A stretch of 52,563 nt of DNA from NCBI RefSeq assembly GCF_009870755.1, contig NZ_WLZU01000013.1, positions 1-52,563 on the forward strand. Direction: 5' to 3'. This DNA comes from Streptococcus halichoeri (GTDB taxonomy: Bacteria; Bacillota; Bacilli; Lactobacillales; Streptococcaceae). Shown here piece after piece: positions 1 to 8,451 of this stretch; within the stretch, counting starts at the first letter, position 1; each line of letters begins with the position of its first letter. Made by a program: the position numbers and the translations under genes. The notes below the pieces were generated by a model. That model did no database searches, had not been told where the DNA came from, and saw only the letters and a list, made by a program, of their open reading frames with translations.

Positions 1-128
1 GCAATGTGCCCTAAGGTATCTGCCGCACCATCAGGCACACCGGCATTTTGGAAATGATTAGCATCGGGCGCTGCCCCAATTCCTACAGAATCAAGAACTA
101 CCAAATGAATACGTTCAAATTTTGACAT
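1..128 (-). CDS. deoB: Phosphopentomutase DeoB, N-terminal part (cut by window edge)
   Basis: Only the first 42 or so codons are present, and the gene runs off the left edge. The visible start, [20 protein letters not shown], is the conserved N-terminus of DeoB: the metal-binding Asp lies in VLDSVGIG and is followed by the DTLGHI motif. DeoB interconverts (deoxy)ribose 1-phosphate and 5-phosphate, linking nucleoside phosphorylase products to DeoC. Two ATG codons are adjacent (131 and 128). The second was chosen because it sits 7 nt after a GGAGG, against 4 nt for the first, and matches the family start. It is the last visible gene of the udp-nupC-deoC-deoB operon, 68 nt after deoC. Confidence 0.9.
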   Translation of the reverse strand, partial: MSKFERIHLVVLDSVGIGAAPDANHFQNAGVPDGAADTLGHI

Positions 129-196
129 CATTTATCCTCCACAAATGAAAAATCGGAGATTTTAAACTTATTAATCCTATTTTTCTCTTTATTTTT

Positions 197-868
197 CTAG
201 TAAGTACCTTCTTGCACCTTTTGATTTTTGACCAATTTAATGATGCGGCTGGTGCCTAGGCGTGCTGCACCCAGCTTAATAAATTGTTCAGCATCTGCTA
301 GTGAAGAAATCCCCCCTGCCGCTTTAATGCGCACATCTTTACCAATGTGCTTTGCCATGATTTCTACAGCATCAAAGGTCGCCCCACCTGTCGAAAAACC
401 GGTAGAAGTCTTAATAAAATCAGCTCCCGCACGTGTTACGACTCCACAGAGTTTAATCAATTCTTCCTCGGTTAATTGGCATATCTCTACAATGACTTTT
501 AAGATATGATCTTGGCAGGCAGCCTTAATATGACGAATCTCTTCTTCAATGCTGTCAAAATTACCATTTTTGACATCGGTTAAATTAATCACCATGTCAA
601 TTTCATCGGCACCATTTGCAATCGCATCTTGGCATTCAAATACTTTAGCAGCTGTCGTGCTATAGCCATTTGGAAAACCAATAACGGTACAAATAGCTGT
701 TTTTCCTGCAACATAAGCCGCAGCTTTCTTCACATAAGAAGGCGGGATACAAGCCGAAGCCGTTTGATAGGCAATAGCATCATCCAAAATCGCTTGAATG
801 TCTTCCCATGTTGCTGTTGTTGCTAATAACGTGTGGTCTACCGTTTTTAAAATATCCTGAATGTCCAC
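197..868 (-). CDS. deoC: Deoxyribose-phosphate aldolase DeoC
   Basis: Class I aldolase that cleaves 2-deoxyribose 5-phosphate to glyceraldehyde 3-phosphate and acetaldehyde in deoxynucleoside catabolism (cytosolic). The whole length is one TIM barrel. The Schiff-base lysine lies in FIKTSTGF (about residue 153), the catalytic Asp in DEIDMV (about 91) and the second lysine in IKAAGGI (about 182). Start choice: an ATG at 877 directly abuts the GGAG, so a GTG at 868, 9 nt after the GGAG, is preferred. It gives 223 residues, the length I recall for the S. pyogenes protein, and aligns with its N-terminus. The ATG at 877 would add three residues. The gap to nupC is about 30 nt, so co-transcription is likely. 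Confidence 0.92.
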   Translation of the reverse strand: MDIQDILKTVDHTLLATTATWEDIQAILDDAIAYQTASACIPPSYVKKAAAYVAGKTAICTVIGFPNGYSTTAAKVFECQDAIANGADEIDMVINLTDVKNGNFDSIEEEIRHIKAACQDHILKVIVEICQLTEEELIKLCGVVTRAGADFIKTSTGFSTGGATFDAVEIMAKHIGKDVRIKAAGGISSLADAEQFIKLGAARLGTSRIIKLVKNQKVQEGTY

Positions 869-899
869 TTGTAACATCTCCTTTTTATGTTCACAATCC

Positions 900-2102
900 T
901 TAAAATAGGGTCACAATTCCAACAATAAAGGCACTGAGCATGCTAACTGCAATCCCGCCAATCATTGCCCGGAAAACGAGCCGAGCCAGTGTTCCCCGCT
1001 TTTCTGGGCAAAGCACGGCAATCCCTGAGACACAAATACCTAAACTAGAAAGATTGGCAAAGCCGCAAAGTGAAATGGTCGCAACGAGAGCTGTTCTATG
1101 GTCCAATGTCTTAATGACTTGACCTAAATGTTGAAAAGAAACAAATTCATTTAAAATGAGTTTATTTCCAAGGAGGTTACCTTCTAATAAAATACTCTTG
1201 CTATCAAAGCCCATTAAAAAGCCAAATGGTGCAAAGAGATAGGAGAAAATTTGCTCCAGGCGAATACCAAAGCCACTCAAAATCAGATTAATCAAGGAAA
1301 CGAGACCGACAAAAGCAATCAAGCTTGCCCCAATTGAGAAGGCCATTTGCGCGCCGGTGCTAGCGCCTTCTGCAATAGCATCAATAACATTGGCATTATT
1401 GCCTTTATTATCCATTTTAATGTCATCAATTTTTTGCACAGGCTCTGTTTGGGGAAATAAGATCTTAGCAATCAAGATACTACCGATTGGCACCATGGTC
1501 GAAGCTATCAAGAGATACTCCATTGGAATCCCTAAAGCAATATAGCCACCAAGGATGGATACAGACATACTCCCCATACCTGACACCAAGACGACCATGA
1601 TTTCACTATCGGTCATGCGGCCCAGATATTTACTCACTAAAATCGGACTATCGGTCTGACCAAGAAACATATTGGCAACAGCGACAAAGCTTTCAACTTC
1701 TGAAGATTTCATGATTTTGCCAACGGCTTTACCAATCCACTTCACCACAAAGCCTAAAATTCCTAAATAATAGAGTAAGCTAACCAAGGCTGATAAGAAA
1801 ACAATATTTCCCAAGGTCTGGATAGCAAAGATAAAGCCTGTCTTAGCCGTACTATCAGCCAATGAACCAAAAACAAAACTCAAACCTGCTTGTCCACAGT
1901 TGATGACTTTGGTGACACCATCTGAAACAAGGCTAACGATTTTTTCTCCCAAAGGTATCCGCACCAAAATGAGTGCAATAATAAATTGAACCAGAAGTGC
2001 CTTACCAATTAATGTAAGCGAAACACCCTTACGGTTAAACGAAATACCATAAACAATCCCTAGGACAAGTAAAATACCAAGGACACTGTAAATAAACTGC
2101 AT
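900..2102 (-). CDS. nupC: Concentrative nucleoside transporter NupC
   Basis: A 400-residue polytopic membrane protein of the CNT family, a cation-coupled nucleoside importer. Hydrophobic segments run from the first residues to the C-terminus. CNT signatures seen are GQTDSP in the middle (about residue 149), which contributes to substrate binding, and the conserved [10 protein letters not shown] stretch near residue 320. The start has a GGGAGG upstream. It lies 20 nt after udp and about 30 nt before deoC, so it imports the substrates that those enzymes degrade. Nucleoside specificity (pyrimidine or broad) cannot be read from the sequence; pairing with Udp favours uridine and other pyrimidines. 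Confidence 0.93.
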   Translation of the reverse strand: MQFIYSVLGILLVLGIVYGISFNRKGVSLTLIGKALLVQFIIALILVRIPLGEKIVSLVSDGVTKVINCGQAGLSFVFGSLADSTAKTGFIFAIQTLGNIVFLSALVSLLYYLGILGFVVKWIGKAVGKIMKSSEVESFVAVANMFLGQTDSPILVSKYLGRMTDSEIMVVLVSGMGSMSVSILGGYIALGIPMEYLLIASTMVPIGSILIAKILFPQTEPVQKIDDIKMDNKGNNANVIDAIAEGASTGAQMAFSIGASLIAFVGLVSLINLILSGFGIRLEQIFSYLFAPFGFLMGFDSKSILLEGNLLGNKLILNEFVSFQHLGQVIKTLDHRTALVATISLCGFANLSSLGICVSGIAVLCPEKRGTLARLVFRAMIGGIAVSMLSAFIVGIVTLF

Positions 2103-2122
2103 GATTCCCTCCCAGGTTGGCC

Positions 2123-2932
<810 letters not shown>

Positions 2933-2948
2933 TTATTGATGCACTTGT

Positions 2949-2985
2949 ATAATAACATACATGTTGGAATTTGTAAACGCTTTTA
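2949..2985 (-). promoter_or_regulatory. Promoter of the udp-nupC-deoC-deoB operon with cre-like site and GntR operator candidate
   Basis: Reading the minus strand, TTTACA (2977-2972), a 17-nt spacer and TATTAT (2954-2949) form a near-consensus sigma-A promoter. The spacer holds the inverted repeat AACAT-AC-ATGTT (2954-2965), a candidate operator for the divergent GntR protein. TGTAAACGCTTTTA (2972-2985) overlaps the -35 and differs from the CcpA cre consensus at one position. Neither binding event is shown; they are inferred from position and symmetry. Confidence 0.7.
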
Positions 2986-3064
2986 TAAAAAAGAAAGCGG
3001 TTAATTTTTTTGCTTGCTTTTTTGAAACCATTCCATTAAACTAACTAATAGACAGGAGAGCCCC

Positions 3065-3811
3065 ATGCCTAATAATGCCTTAAATCATAAACTAAAAAAA
3101 CTAAAACATGTCCAGGTCTACAATAAGATTTTTAAGATGATCCAAGATGGCACCTATTCTCCCGGAATGCAGTTACCTTCTGAGCCAGAATTAGCTGAGC
3201 AATTAAACGTTAGTCGGGCTACTCTTCGTAAATCCTTAGCCCTACTACAAGAGGACCATCTAGTGATTAACAAACGTGGAAAGGGAAATTTTATTCGAGA
3301 AATTCCTGACAATTTGTCTAAAATCGGCTATGAAAATAGACAACACCCGATCAAAGCTTGTCTAACAGCAGAGATTAAAGAGGTCGAATTGGAATTTCGC
3401 ATTGAAGTCCCTGCCGATGCTATCCTTGCTTCACTCAAGCAAGAAACACCTGTTGTCGTTATTTCTGACCGTTGGTATCACACTGAGGATGGGCCACGTG
3501 CTTATACCCTTTCCTTTATTCCAATCGAAGTCATCTCAAAATACCATATTTCTCTCAACAAGCCTGATCAACTGCTAGATTTTCTGGAGCAGCAGATTTA
3601 TCAAAGGGAGGTCGCTGATTTTTCCCAGAGCCTCTTTGATTACACCCGCGCAGGGAATTTTTCGGCAACCAAGTACATTTTATCTGAGGATGAGCAGTTT
3701 ATCCTCATTCAAGAAAATATCTACCAGCAAGAACAATTACTAGTTTGCAACAAGCATTATCTACCTCTGAACCAATTTGAACTTTTTATCCAATCACAAT
3801 CCATGCCTTAG
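3065..3811 (+). CDS. GntR-family (HutC subfamily, UTRA) transcriptional regulator
   Basis: A 248-residue one-component regulator. A winged helix-turn-helix fills about residues 12-80: MQLPSEPELAEQLNVSRATLRKSLALL is the classic GntR helix-turn-helix, written here only to show the SEPELA and SRATLR landmarks. A UTRA-type effector-binding domain follows at about residues 95-240. It is divergent from the nucleoside-salvage operon, with 162 nt between the start codons, so it most likely represses that operon and senses a nucleoside or sugar-phosphate product; this is inference. The ATG follows AGGAG. A possible terminator lies 128 nt downstream. Confidence 0.85.
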   Translation: MPNNALNHKLKKLKHVQVYNKIFKMIQDGTYSPGMQLPSEPELAEQLNVSRATLRKSLALLQEDHLVINKRGKGNFIREIPDNLSKIGYENRQHPIKACLTAEIKEVELEFRIEVPADAILASLKQETPVVVISDRWYHTEDGPRAYTLSFIPIEVISKYHISLNKPDQLLDFLEQQIYQREVADFSQSLFDYTRAGNFSATKYILSEDEQFILIQENIYQQEQLLVCNKHYLPLNQFELFIQSQSMP

Positions 3812-4189
3812 GCTAGCTGACTGACGTAGCAAGCGGCTCGGTCTCATTGGGCGAATCTAACAATGACTGAGCTTAAGAATGCTGAAGTAAGTTAGTTTCT
3901 GGCAGAAGTTTGTGACTGATAGCAACGATTTTTTAACAATGACTGAGCGGTTTGCTGTGGTCATTTTTTGGTGTTTGAGGAGCAAGCCTGGGCAGGCGGC
4001 CAAGCTGACCAGCCCAGCTCCTACTATTGTGATTATTGCCTGGGATTAGGTGCAAAGCAAGTGTCGTATAAAAGCACAGAAGAAACAAACAGGCCGCAGT
4101 GGGAGGTTCTGCGTCTTTTTTGCTACAAAGCTAATTGTCTGCTACAAAAAAGAGGGATAAGATAAAGCGGCTGCCTATGTTTAGGCACC
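3812..4189. other. Gene-free stretch between gntR and fba
   Basis: No convincing gene. A 65-codon frame at 3968-4165 lacks a ribosome site and family resemblance. The 14-mer AACAATGACTGAGC occurs twice (near 3860 and 3934), and the second copy lies in the terminator-like hairpin. Confidence 0.5.
3939..3969 (+). terminator. Possible terminator of the GntR gene
   Basis: ATGAC...GTCAT arms enclose an inner AGC-GGTTT-GCT hairpin and are followed by six T. The stem is short, so this is a weak call. Confidence 0.4.
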
Positions 4190-4219
4190 ATAAAAAGGCT
4201 TAACAAAACGTTAAACCTT
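4190..4219 (-). terminator. Terminator after fba
   Basis: Inverted repeat AAGGCTTAAC (4195-4204) / GTTAAACCTT (4210-4219), with one G-T pair and a 5-nt loop. On the minus strand it is followed by TTTTTA. It lies 25 nt past the fba stop. Confidence 0.75.
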
Positions 4220-4244
4220 ACTTTTTAATTATTGAGCAGTTTGC

Positions 4245-5126
4245 TTAAGCTTTGTTTGCTGAACCAAAGACATTGATACGTTCTTCAACAGCTTCTTGGA
4301 TAGCTTTAACACCTGGTGCCAAGAATTTACGTGGGTCAAATAATTTCTTACCATCGTACTCTGCTTCGTTTGCGTCATAGTTACGAGCAAATTCGCGTGT
4401 TGCGTTAGAGAACGCGATTTGGCATTCTGTGTTAACGTTAACTTTAGCCACACCAAGTTTGATAGCTGCTTGGATTTGATCATCAGGAATTCCTGATCCA
4501 CCGTGTAAAACGATTGGGAAGCCTGGCACAGCAGCAGTTAGTTTTTCTAAGTGTTCAAGGTTAAGACCTTCCCAGTTTGCTGGGTATGGACCGTGGATGT
4601 TACCAATACCAGCAGCCAAGAAGTCAACACCTGCTGCTACCATTGCTTTAGCGTCTTCGATTGGTGCAAGTTCACCAGCACCGATGATTCCGTCTTCTTC
4701 GCCACCGATGGTACCCACTTCAGCTTCGACAGAAATACCTTTAGCATGTGCTTTTTCAACAACTTGGCGTGCTTTTTCAAGGTTTTCTTCAAGTGGAAGA
4801 TGAGAACCATCAAACATAACTGAAGTGTAACCAACTTCGATACATTCTAAAGCGTCATCGTAGTGTCCATGGTCAAGGTGAATAGCTACAGGAACTGTAA
4901 TGCCCATTGATTCCACTAATGATTCAATCAACACTTTACAGACTTTGTAACCACCCATGTATTTCGCAGCACCCATTGATGTTTGGATAAGAATTGGAGC
5001 TTTTTTAGCTTCTGCCGCACGTAAGATAGCTTGCGTCCATTCTAAGTTATTTGTGTTAAATCCACCCACAGCGTAGCCGTTTTCACGAGCTGCTTGAACA
5101 AATTTTTCTGCTGAAACGATTGCCAT
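4245..5126 (-). CDS. fba: Class II fructose-bisphosphate aldolase
   Basis: Zinc-dependent aldolase of glycolysis and gluconeogenesis that interconverts fructose 1,6-bisphosphate with glyceraldehyde 3-phosphate and dihydroxyacetone phosphate. At 293 residues it has the usual streptococcal length. Seen: HLDHGH (residues 83-88), with catalytic Asp85 and zinc-ligand His86; EAEVGTIGGEED near 133; NIHGPY and VLHGGSG carrying the other zinc-ligand histidines; and GVAKVNVNTE for phosphate binding. Strong GAGGAGG ribosome site. It is monocistronic between its own promoter (5175-5183) and terminator (4190-4219). Codon choice looks biased toward preferred codons, as expected for a highly expressed gene. 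Confidence 0.96.
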   Translation of the reverse strand: MAIVSAEKFVQAARENGYAVGGFNTNNLEWTQAILRAAEAKKAPILIQTSMGAAKYMGGYKVCKVLIESLVESMGITVPVAIHLDHGHYDDALECIEVGYTSVMFDGSHLPLEENLEKARQVVEKAHAKGISVEAEVGTIGGEEDGIIGAGELAPIEDAKAMVAAGVDFLAAGIGNIHGPYPANWEGLNLEHLEKLTAAVPGFPIVLHGGSGIPDDQIQAAIKLGVAKVNVNTECQIAFSNATREFARNYDANEAEYDGKKLFDPRKFLAPGVKAIQEAVEERINVFGSANKA

Positions 5127-5174
5127 TTATTAGGCCTCCTCTTATTTTTCGGGTTATTCCCGTTTACATTGTTC

Positions 5175-5183
5175 ATTCTAGCA
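5175..5183 (-). promoter_or_regulatory. Extended -10 promoter of fba
   Basis: The minus strand reads TGC-TAGAAT, an extended -10. No good -35 is seen 17 nt upstream, which is usual for TGn promoters. The leader then contains a small CGGG-TTATT-CCCG hairpin (5150-5162). Confidence 0.55.
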
Positions 5184-5258
5184 CAATTAAGGAAAAAATT
5201 CTAGCCCTTGGCTATGATAAAGCGTTTTCCAACTGCTTTAGTCGGTAGCTTTGAGAGC

Positions 5259-5283
5259 AAAAAAAATGAGCCCTTAGGCTCAT
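5259..5283 (-). terminator. Terminator after tRNA-Leu
   Basis: ATGAGCC (5266-5272) / GGCTCAT (5277-5283) with a 4-nt loop. On the minus strand it is followed by seven T. It lies 7 nt past the tRNA 3' end. Confidence 0.85.
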
Positions 5284-5289
5284 CACTGA

Positions 5290-5375
5290 TGCGGAGAGTG
5301 GGACTTGAACCCACACGATCTAAAGCGATCACAGGATCCTTAGTCCTGCGCGTCTGCCAATTCCGCCATCCCCGC
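5290..5375 (-). tRNA. tRNA-Leu, anticodon UAG
   Basis: An 86-nt class II tRNA. The 5' acceptor strand GCGGGGA pairs with TCTCCGC, the anticodon stem CAGGA/TCCTG encloses the loop CTTAGGA (anticodon TAG), a long variable arm follows, and the T-loop is GTTCAAGTC. The discriminator base is A and CCA is not encoded. It reads CUA and related Leu codons. Confidence 0.95.
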
Positions 5376-5429
5376 TACTCAGTAGCAACATAAAATATTA
5401 TAGCAAGTAGCAGGGGGACTTGTCAAGAG

Positions 5430-6356
5430 TTATTGGTGATATTTCTGTAAAAATCTTGCAATCTGTTCTTCATAGGCAGAAGGATTGGTCTTATAGGATT
5501 GAGCATGCTTGGCACCCTTAACCAGATACAGAGCTTTAGGGCCTTTGGTGGCATGGTAATTGTCATAGACCATCGCGGTTGGTACAAACTTATCCTGGTC
5601 ACCATGAATAAACAGAACAGGGCGTTTATTTTTTTGCAGCTGCTTGATGGCGCTGGCTTCTTGGTAAGAAAAACCGGCTTTTAACTTAGATAGAGCTGAA
5701 ACTTGATAGAGAATAGGAAAAGCAGGGAGGTTATACATGGCTTTTGCTTGGTATTTCAACTCTGCCCAAACACTGCTATAGCCACAATCTTCAATGATGC
5801 TAGAAACCTGATGAGGCACCTCTTCACCACTGGCCATCATGACGGTTGCTGCGCCCATTGATAAACCAAACCAGGTCATATCAGTCTTTGGATTTTCCGC
5901 AAGAAGGATCTGGGTCCATTTGATCAGGTTGAGGCGATCTTGCCAGCCATAACCAATAATCTGCCCTTGGCTTTCCCCATGGGCTTGATTATCCGGCATC
6001 AGAACATTATAGCCTAGGTTGTGAAACAACATGGCATAAGGCTTCATATTGGCTTTGCTATTGGCGAAGCCATGAACCACTATTGCCGTCTTATCTGATG
6101 GTTTTGCGGCAGGCAGGTACCAAGCCACCTGTTTGATGTTGGCGCGCGTCATCGTTTTCTTTTGAACGGTTAAGCGATCAAAAGCTTGTTCTGAGGCATA
6201 CAAGGGATCAGAGGGCTTGCGTTTGCCATTGTCAATAAAGCTTTTTTCTGCTCTTACTTGGGCGACGTGAAAAAAATAAAAGCTAGCGCCCACACTGACA
6301 AGGGTTAAGGCGAGTAAAAGAAGGCCTAAGTACTTTGATAATCGAACTATTTTCAT
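5430..6356 (-). CDS. Membrane-anchored alpha/beta hydrolase
   Basis: A 308-residue serine hydrolase with one N-terminal hydrophobic segment (residues 8-31) acting as signal anchor, so the catalytic domain probably faces outside. Catalytic triad candidates are Ser166 in GLSMG, Asp255 in HGDQDKFVP and His284 in GAKHAQS. The oxyanion-side motif VVHGF is near 93-97. It resembles the YqkD/BAAT-like family of streptococcal secreted hydrolases; the substrate is unknown. The gene is solitary between tRNA-Leu and lrgB. No separate terminator is obvious before the tRNA, so read-through into the tRNA and its terminator is possible. Confidence 0.85.
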   Translation of the reverse strand: MKIVRLSKYLGLLLLALTLVSVGASFYFFHVAQVRAEKSFIDNGKRKPSDPLYASEQAFDRLTVQKKTMTRANIKQVAWYLPAAKPSDKTAIVVHGFANSKANMKPYAMLFHNLGYNVLMPDNQAHGESQGQIIGYGWQDRLNLIKWTQILLAENPKTDMTWFGLSMGAATVMMASGEEVPHQVSSIIEDCGYSSVWAELKYQAKAMYNLPAFPILYQVSALSKLKAGFSYQEASAIKQLQKNKRPVLFIHGDQDKFVPTAMVYDNYHATKGPKALYLVKGAKHAQSYKTNPSAYEEQIARFLQKYHQ

Positions 6357-6382
6357 ACTAACTAGTTTACCTTATTTTTCGC

Positions 6383-6409
6383 AAAAAGGAAAGGCTTTAC
6401 CTCTCCTTT
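6383..6409 (-). terminator. Probable terminator of lrgAB
   Basis: Nested arms AAAGG/CCTTT (6385-6389, 6405-6409) and AGG/CCT around a small loop, then TTTTT on the minus strand. Confidence 0.6.
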
Positions 6410-6415
6410 GTTTTT

Positions 6416-7123
6416 TTATAAGAGTGCACTACTCATAATCGGCACCACTACGGTAACAATAACCCCAACAATAACTAAGGCAATTGACCCCATGGATTCT
6501 TCCACTTGGCCAAAATCTTTTGCTGCTGAAACGCCAAGGGCATGTCCGGCAGTTCCTAAGGCTAGGCCACGGGCAATCGGGTCGTCAATCTTAAACCAGC
6601 GAATAAAAGGTTTGGCTAGCGCATAGATGATGACACCATTTAAAATACATGCTAAAGAAGTTAATTCTGGTGAGCCACCCAAGGCCTTAGAAGTCGGCAT
6701 AGCTATTGCTGTAGTGGCAGCTTGAGGCAGCATCGAAGCAGTGATAACCTTGCCTAACTGAAGGAGACTAGCAATCAGATAAATACCATAGACGGCTACA
6801 ATACTACCTAGTGCAATACCGCCTAAGATATGCACCCAGTATTTTTTTAAAACCTCGCGTTTACGGTAAAGGGGAATTGCAAAGCAGATCGTAGCAGGTT
6901 CTAAAAAGAAGCTAATAATTTGCCCGCCTTTGTTGTAAGTAGCAAAGCTTAGGCCAGTGGCCTTTAGAGTCAAAATACCAAGCACCATCGCCACAAATAA
7001 GGGTGCAAATAAGAAGAAGCCATTTGTTTTCTTAAATAAAATTTGACCGAGATAAAAGGTTCCAATTGACAGGAGGACACCAAACATCGGTGTGGTTTTT
7101 AATAATTCCATAAAGGCTGACAT
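6416..7123 (-). CDS. lrgB: LrgB-type membrane protein (antiholin-like)
   Basis: A 235-residue polytopic membrane protein of the LrgB/CidB family (DUF/PF04172). Residues 5-230 are almost entirely hydrophobic helices, with the family stretch [14 protein letters not shown] near 135 and [12 protein letters not shown] near 185. Together with LrgA it modulates murein hydrolase activity and autolysis in staphylococci; in streptococci LrgAB also affects pyruvate uptake and stress survival. It starts 14 nt after the lrgA stop, forming a two-gene operon next to a LytS/LytR-type system. Confidence 0.9.
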   Translation of the reverse strand: MSAFMELLKTTPMFGVLLSIGTFYLGQILFKKTNGFFLFAPLFVAMVLGILTLKATGLSFATYNKGGQIISFFLEPATICFAIPLYRKREVLKKYWVHILGGIALGSIVAVYGIYLIASLLQLGKVITASMLPQAATTAIAMPTSKALGGSPELTSLACILNGVIIYALAKPFIRWFKIDDPIARGLALGTAGHALGVSAAKDFGQVEESMGSIALVIVGVIVTVVVPIMSSALL

Positions 7124-7137
7124 TATCTTTCTCCTTA

Positions 7138-7590
7138 CTATTTAGCATAAACATGTTGATGAGCTGCTTTTTTTGATTTTCCATAATGCTGGTGCTTAGA
7201 CACATAGCTGAGTGCGGTTTTTCCAACTGCTTTAGGATTAAAGCGCAGCAATAGTTGGGTCATCCAACCTGTAGCAACCAAAAGGAGCAAGGTGGAGAGG
7301 AAAATCAAGAGTAAGTTCAGTACAAAATGAGCGTGGAGCAGGCCTAGCGAATTAATGACTGAGACACCTGCTGGTACGAAAAACAAGCCAATATTATCTA
7401 CTAATAAATCACCAACCCTTTCGACCTGTTCTAATTTTAAAACGTTGGTACAAAGGGCTACAAAGAGCAAGACCAAACCAATAACTGAGGCTGGCATAAT
7501 AAAAGGAAGCAAGGATTCAATCCATTTTGATAAGAGAACAATACCGCCAATAACAACACTTTGATACATGATGGAATAGGTTTTTTTCAT
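7138..7590 (-). CDS. lrgA: LrgA holin-like protein
   Basis: A 150-residue holin-like membrane protein (LrgA/CidA family) with four hydrophobic segments. The family landmarks [11 protein letters not shown] (about residues 71-81) and the preceding [12 protein letters not shown] are visible. The basic C-terminal tail is rich in His and Lys. The ATG at 7590 was chosen over an in-frame start 34 codons upstream because a GGAG lies 8-9 nt before it and family members start here. Transcription probably begins upstream near 7630 and depends on the LytTR-type repeats at 7672-7721. Confidence 0.88.
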   Translation of the reverse strand: MKKTYSIMYQSVVIGGIVLLSKWIESLLPFIMPASVIGLVLLFVALCTNVLKLEQVERVGDLLVDNIGLFFVPAGVSVINSLGLLHAHFVLNLLLIFLSTLLLLVATGWMTQLLLRFNPKAVGKTALSYVSKHQHYGKSKKAAHQHVYAK

Positions 7591-7637
7591 TGTTGCCAAC
7601 TCCTTTTTAAACGTTTTCTTGATGGTTTTAGTATAGT

Positions 7638-7664
7638 AAAAAAAGAGCTGGAAAAGCTCTTTTT
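7638..7664. terminator. Bidirectional hairpin between the response-regulator gene and lrgA
   Basis: AAAAAGAGCT-GGAAA-AGCTCTTTTT, perfect arms with a long T run on both strands. It terminates the lytS-lytR message and abuts the lrgA promoter region (TATACT near 7632-7637, minus strand). Confidence 0.75.
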
Positions 7665-7671
7665 GGAGTAA

Positions 7672-7721
7672 AACGCTTACTTTTGAGTACAAAATGCTTT
7701 TTTTCTGGCATGAAATGCTTT
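7672..7721 (-). promoter_or_regulatory. Three LytTR-type direct repeats upstream of lrgAB
   Basis: On the plus strand AAACGCTTA (7672-7680), AAATGCTTT (7692-7700) and AAATGCTTT (7713-7721) recur at 20 and 21 bp spacing, that is two helical turns. Known LytTR regulators bind pairs of 9-bp direct repeats about 12 bp apart. These repeats lie just past the LytTR regulator stop codon and upstream of lrgA. Confidence 0.65.
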
Positions 7722-7722
7722 T

Positions 7723-8451
7723 TTACAGCCCCAACTGCTGCTTAAAGCTTTTTAAGTAGGAGCGACTAACGGGGACCTTACCACCGTCTGACATGGTTAC
7801 CTGATAAGTCTGATTAAACCAAGGCTGGATTTCTTTAATATGATCTTGATTGATGATATAAGAGCGATGCACCTTTAAAAAACAAGGCACATCAAGATGG
7901 CGCTCTAAGGCCGACAAACTCATTTGTGTTTCATAGGAAGCTTGATTAGTATGAACTGTAGTGACTTTCCCTTGGACTTCACAATAAAGTATCTCAGCAA
8001 AAGGCAGCAAATAAATGCGTTCGTCCGTCTCTACTGTCAGCCGCTCATTTGCTAATACTCTTGTAGGCGTTTGCTTAGCAACTTGTTTACCTGCTAGCGC
8101 TGCTTGGGCCTTGGTCATGGCTTTTTTAACGCGGTCTTGCTCAAAGGGTTTTAGTAAATAATCCAGCGCATTGAGCTCAAAAGCCTCAAGGGCGTGGTCA
8201 TCATAAGCTGTTGCAAAAATAATCAGCGGCGGCTGAGACACCTTGTTGATCGTCTTAGCAAGATCCAAACCACTCTCATCTGTCAAGTGAATATCCAAAA
8301 AGAGCAGATCAGGTGATTGCGTCAAAATCAGTTGTAAGGCTTCTTCGATGGATTCGCCTTCAAAAATGGCATCAGCTATTTGGGTTTGTTGAATCAGGTA
8401 GGCCAATTCCATCCGAGCTAGCGGCTCATCATCAATAATTGCAACTTTCAT
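7723..8451 (-). CDS. lytR: LytR-type (LytTR) response regulator
   Basis: A 242-residue response regulator. The receiver domain (1-120) has acidic pair Asp7-Asp8, phospho-acceptor Asp53 in LFLDIHL, Thr in FATAYDD and Lys in LLKPFEQ. The LytTR DNA-binding domain (about 138-240) has the typical FLKVHRSYIINQDHI stretch. The start at 8451 gives the family-typical MKVAIIDDE and overlaps the sensor-kinase stop as TAATG, so the two are translationally coupled. The partner is the LytS-like kinase upstream; the likely target is lrgAB immediately downstream. The name follows the LytS/LytR pair, not LytR-CpsA-Psr proteins. Confidence 0.92.
   Translation of the reverse strand: MKVAIIDDEPLARMELAYLIQQTQIADAIFEGESIEEALQLILTQSPDLLFLDIHLTDESGLDLAKTINKVSQPPLIIFATAYDDHALEAFELNALDYLLKPFEQDRVKKAMTKAQAALAGKQVAKQTPTRVLANERLTVETDERIYLLPFAEILYCEVQGKVTTVHTNQASYETQMSLSALERHLDVPCFLKVHRSYIINQDHIKEIQPWFNQTYQVTMSDGGKVPVSRSYLKSFKQQLGL

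Noticed and set aside
3968..4165. 65-codon plus-strand frame between gntR and fba
   Set aside because: No ribosome site, no family resemblance, and its start overlaps the T run of a terminator-like hairpin.
7591..7692. 34-codon N-terminal extension of LrgA
   Set aside because: It would run through the bidirectional terminator hairpin; the internal ATG has a good ribosome site and fits the family length.
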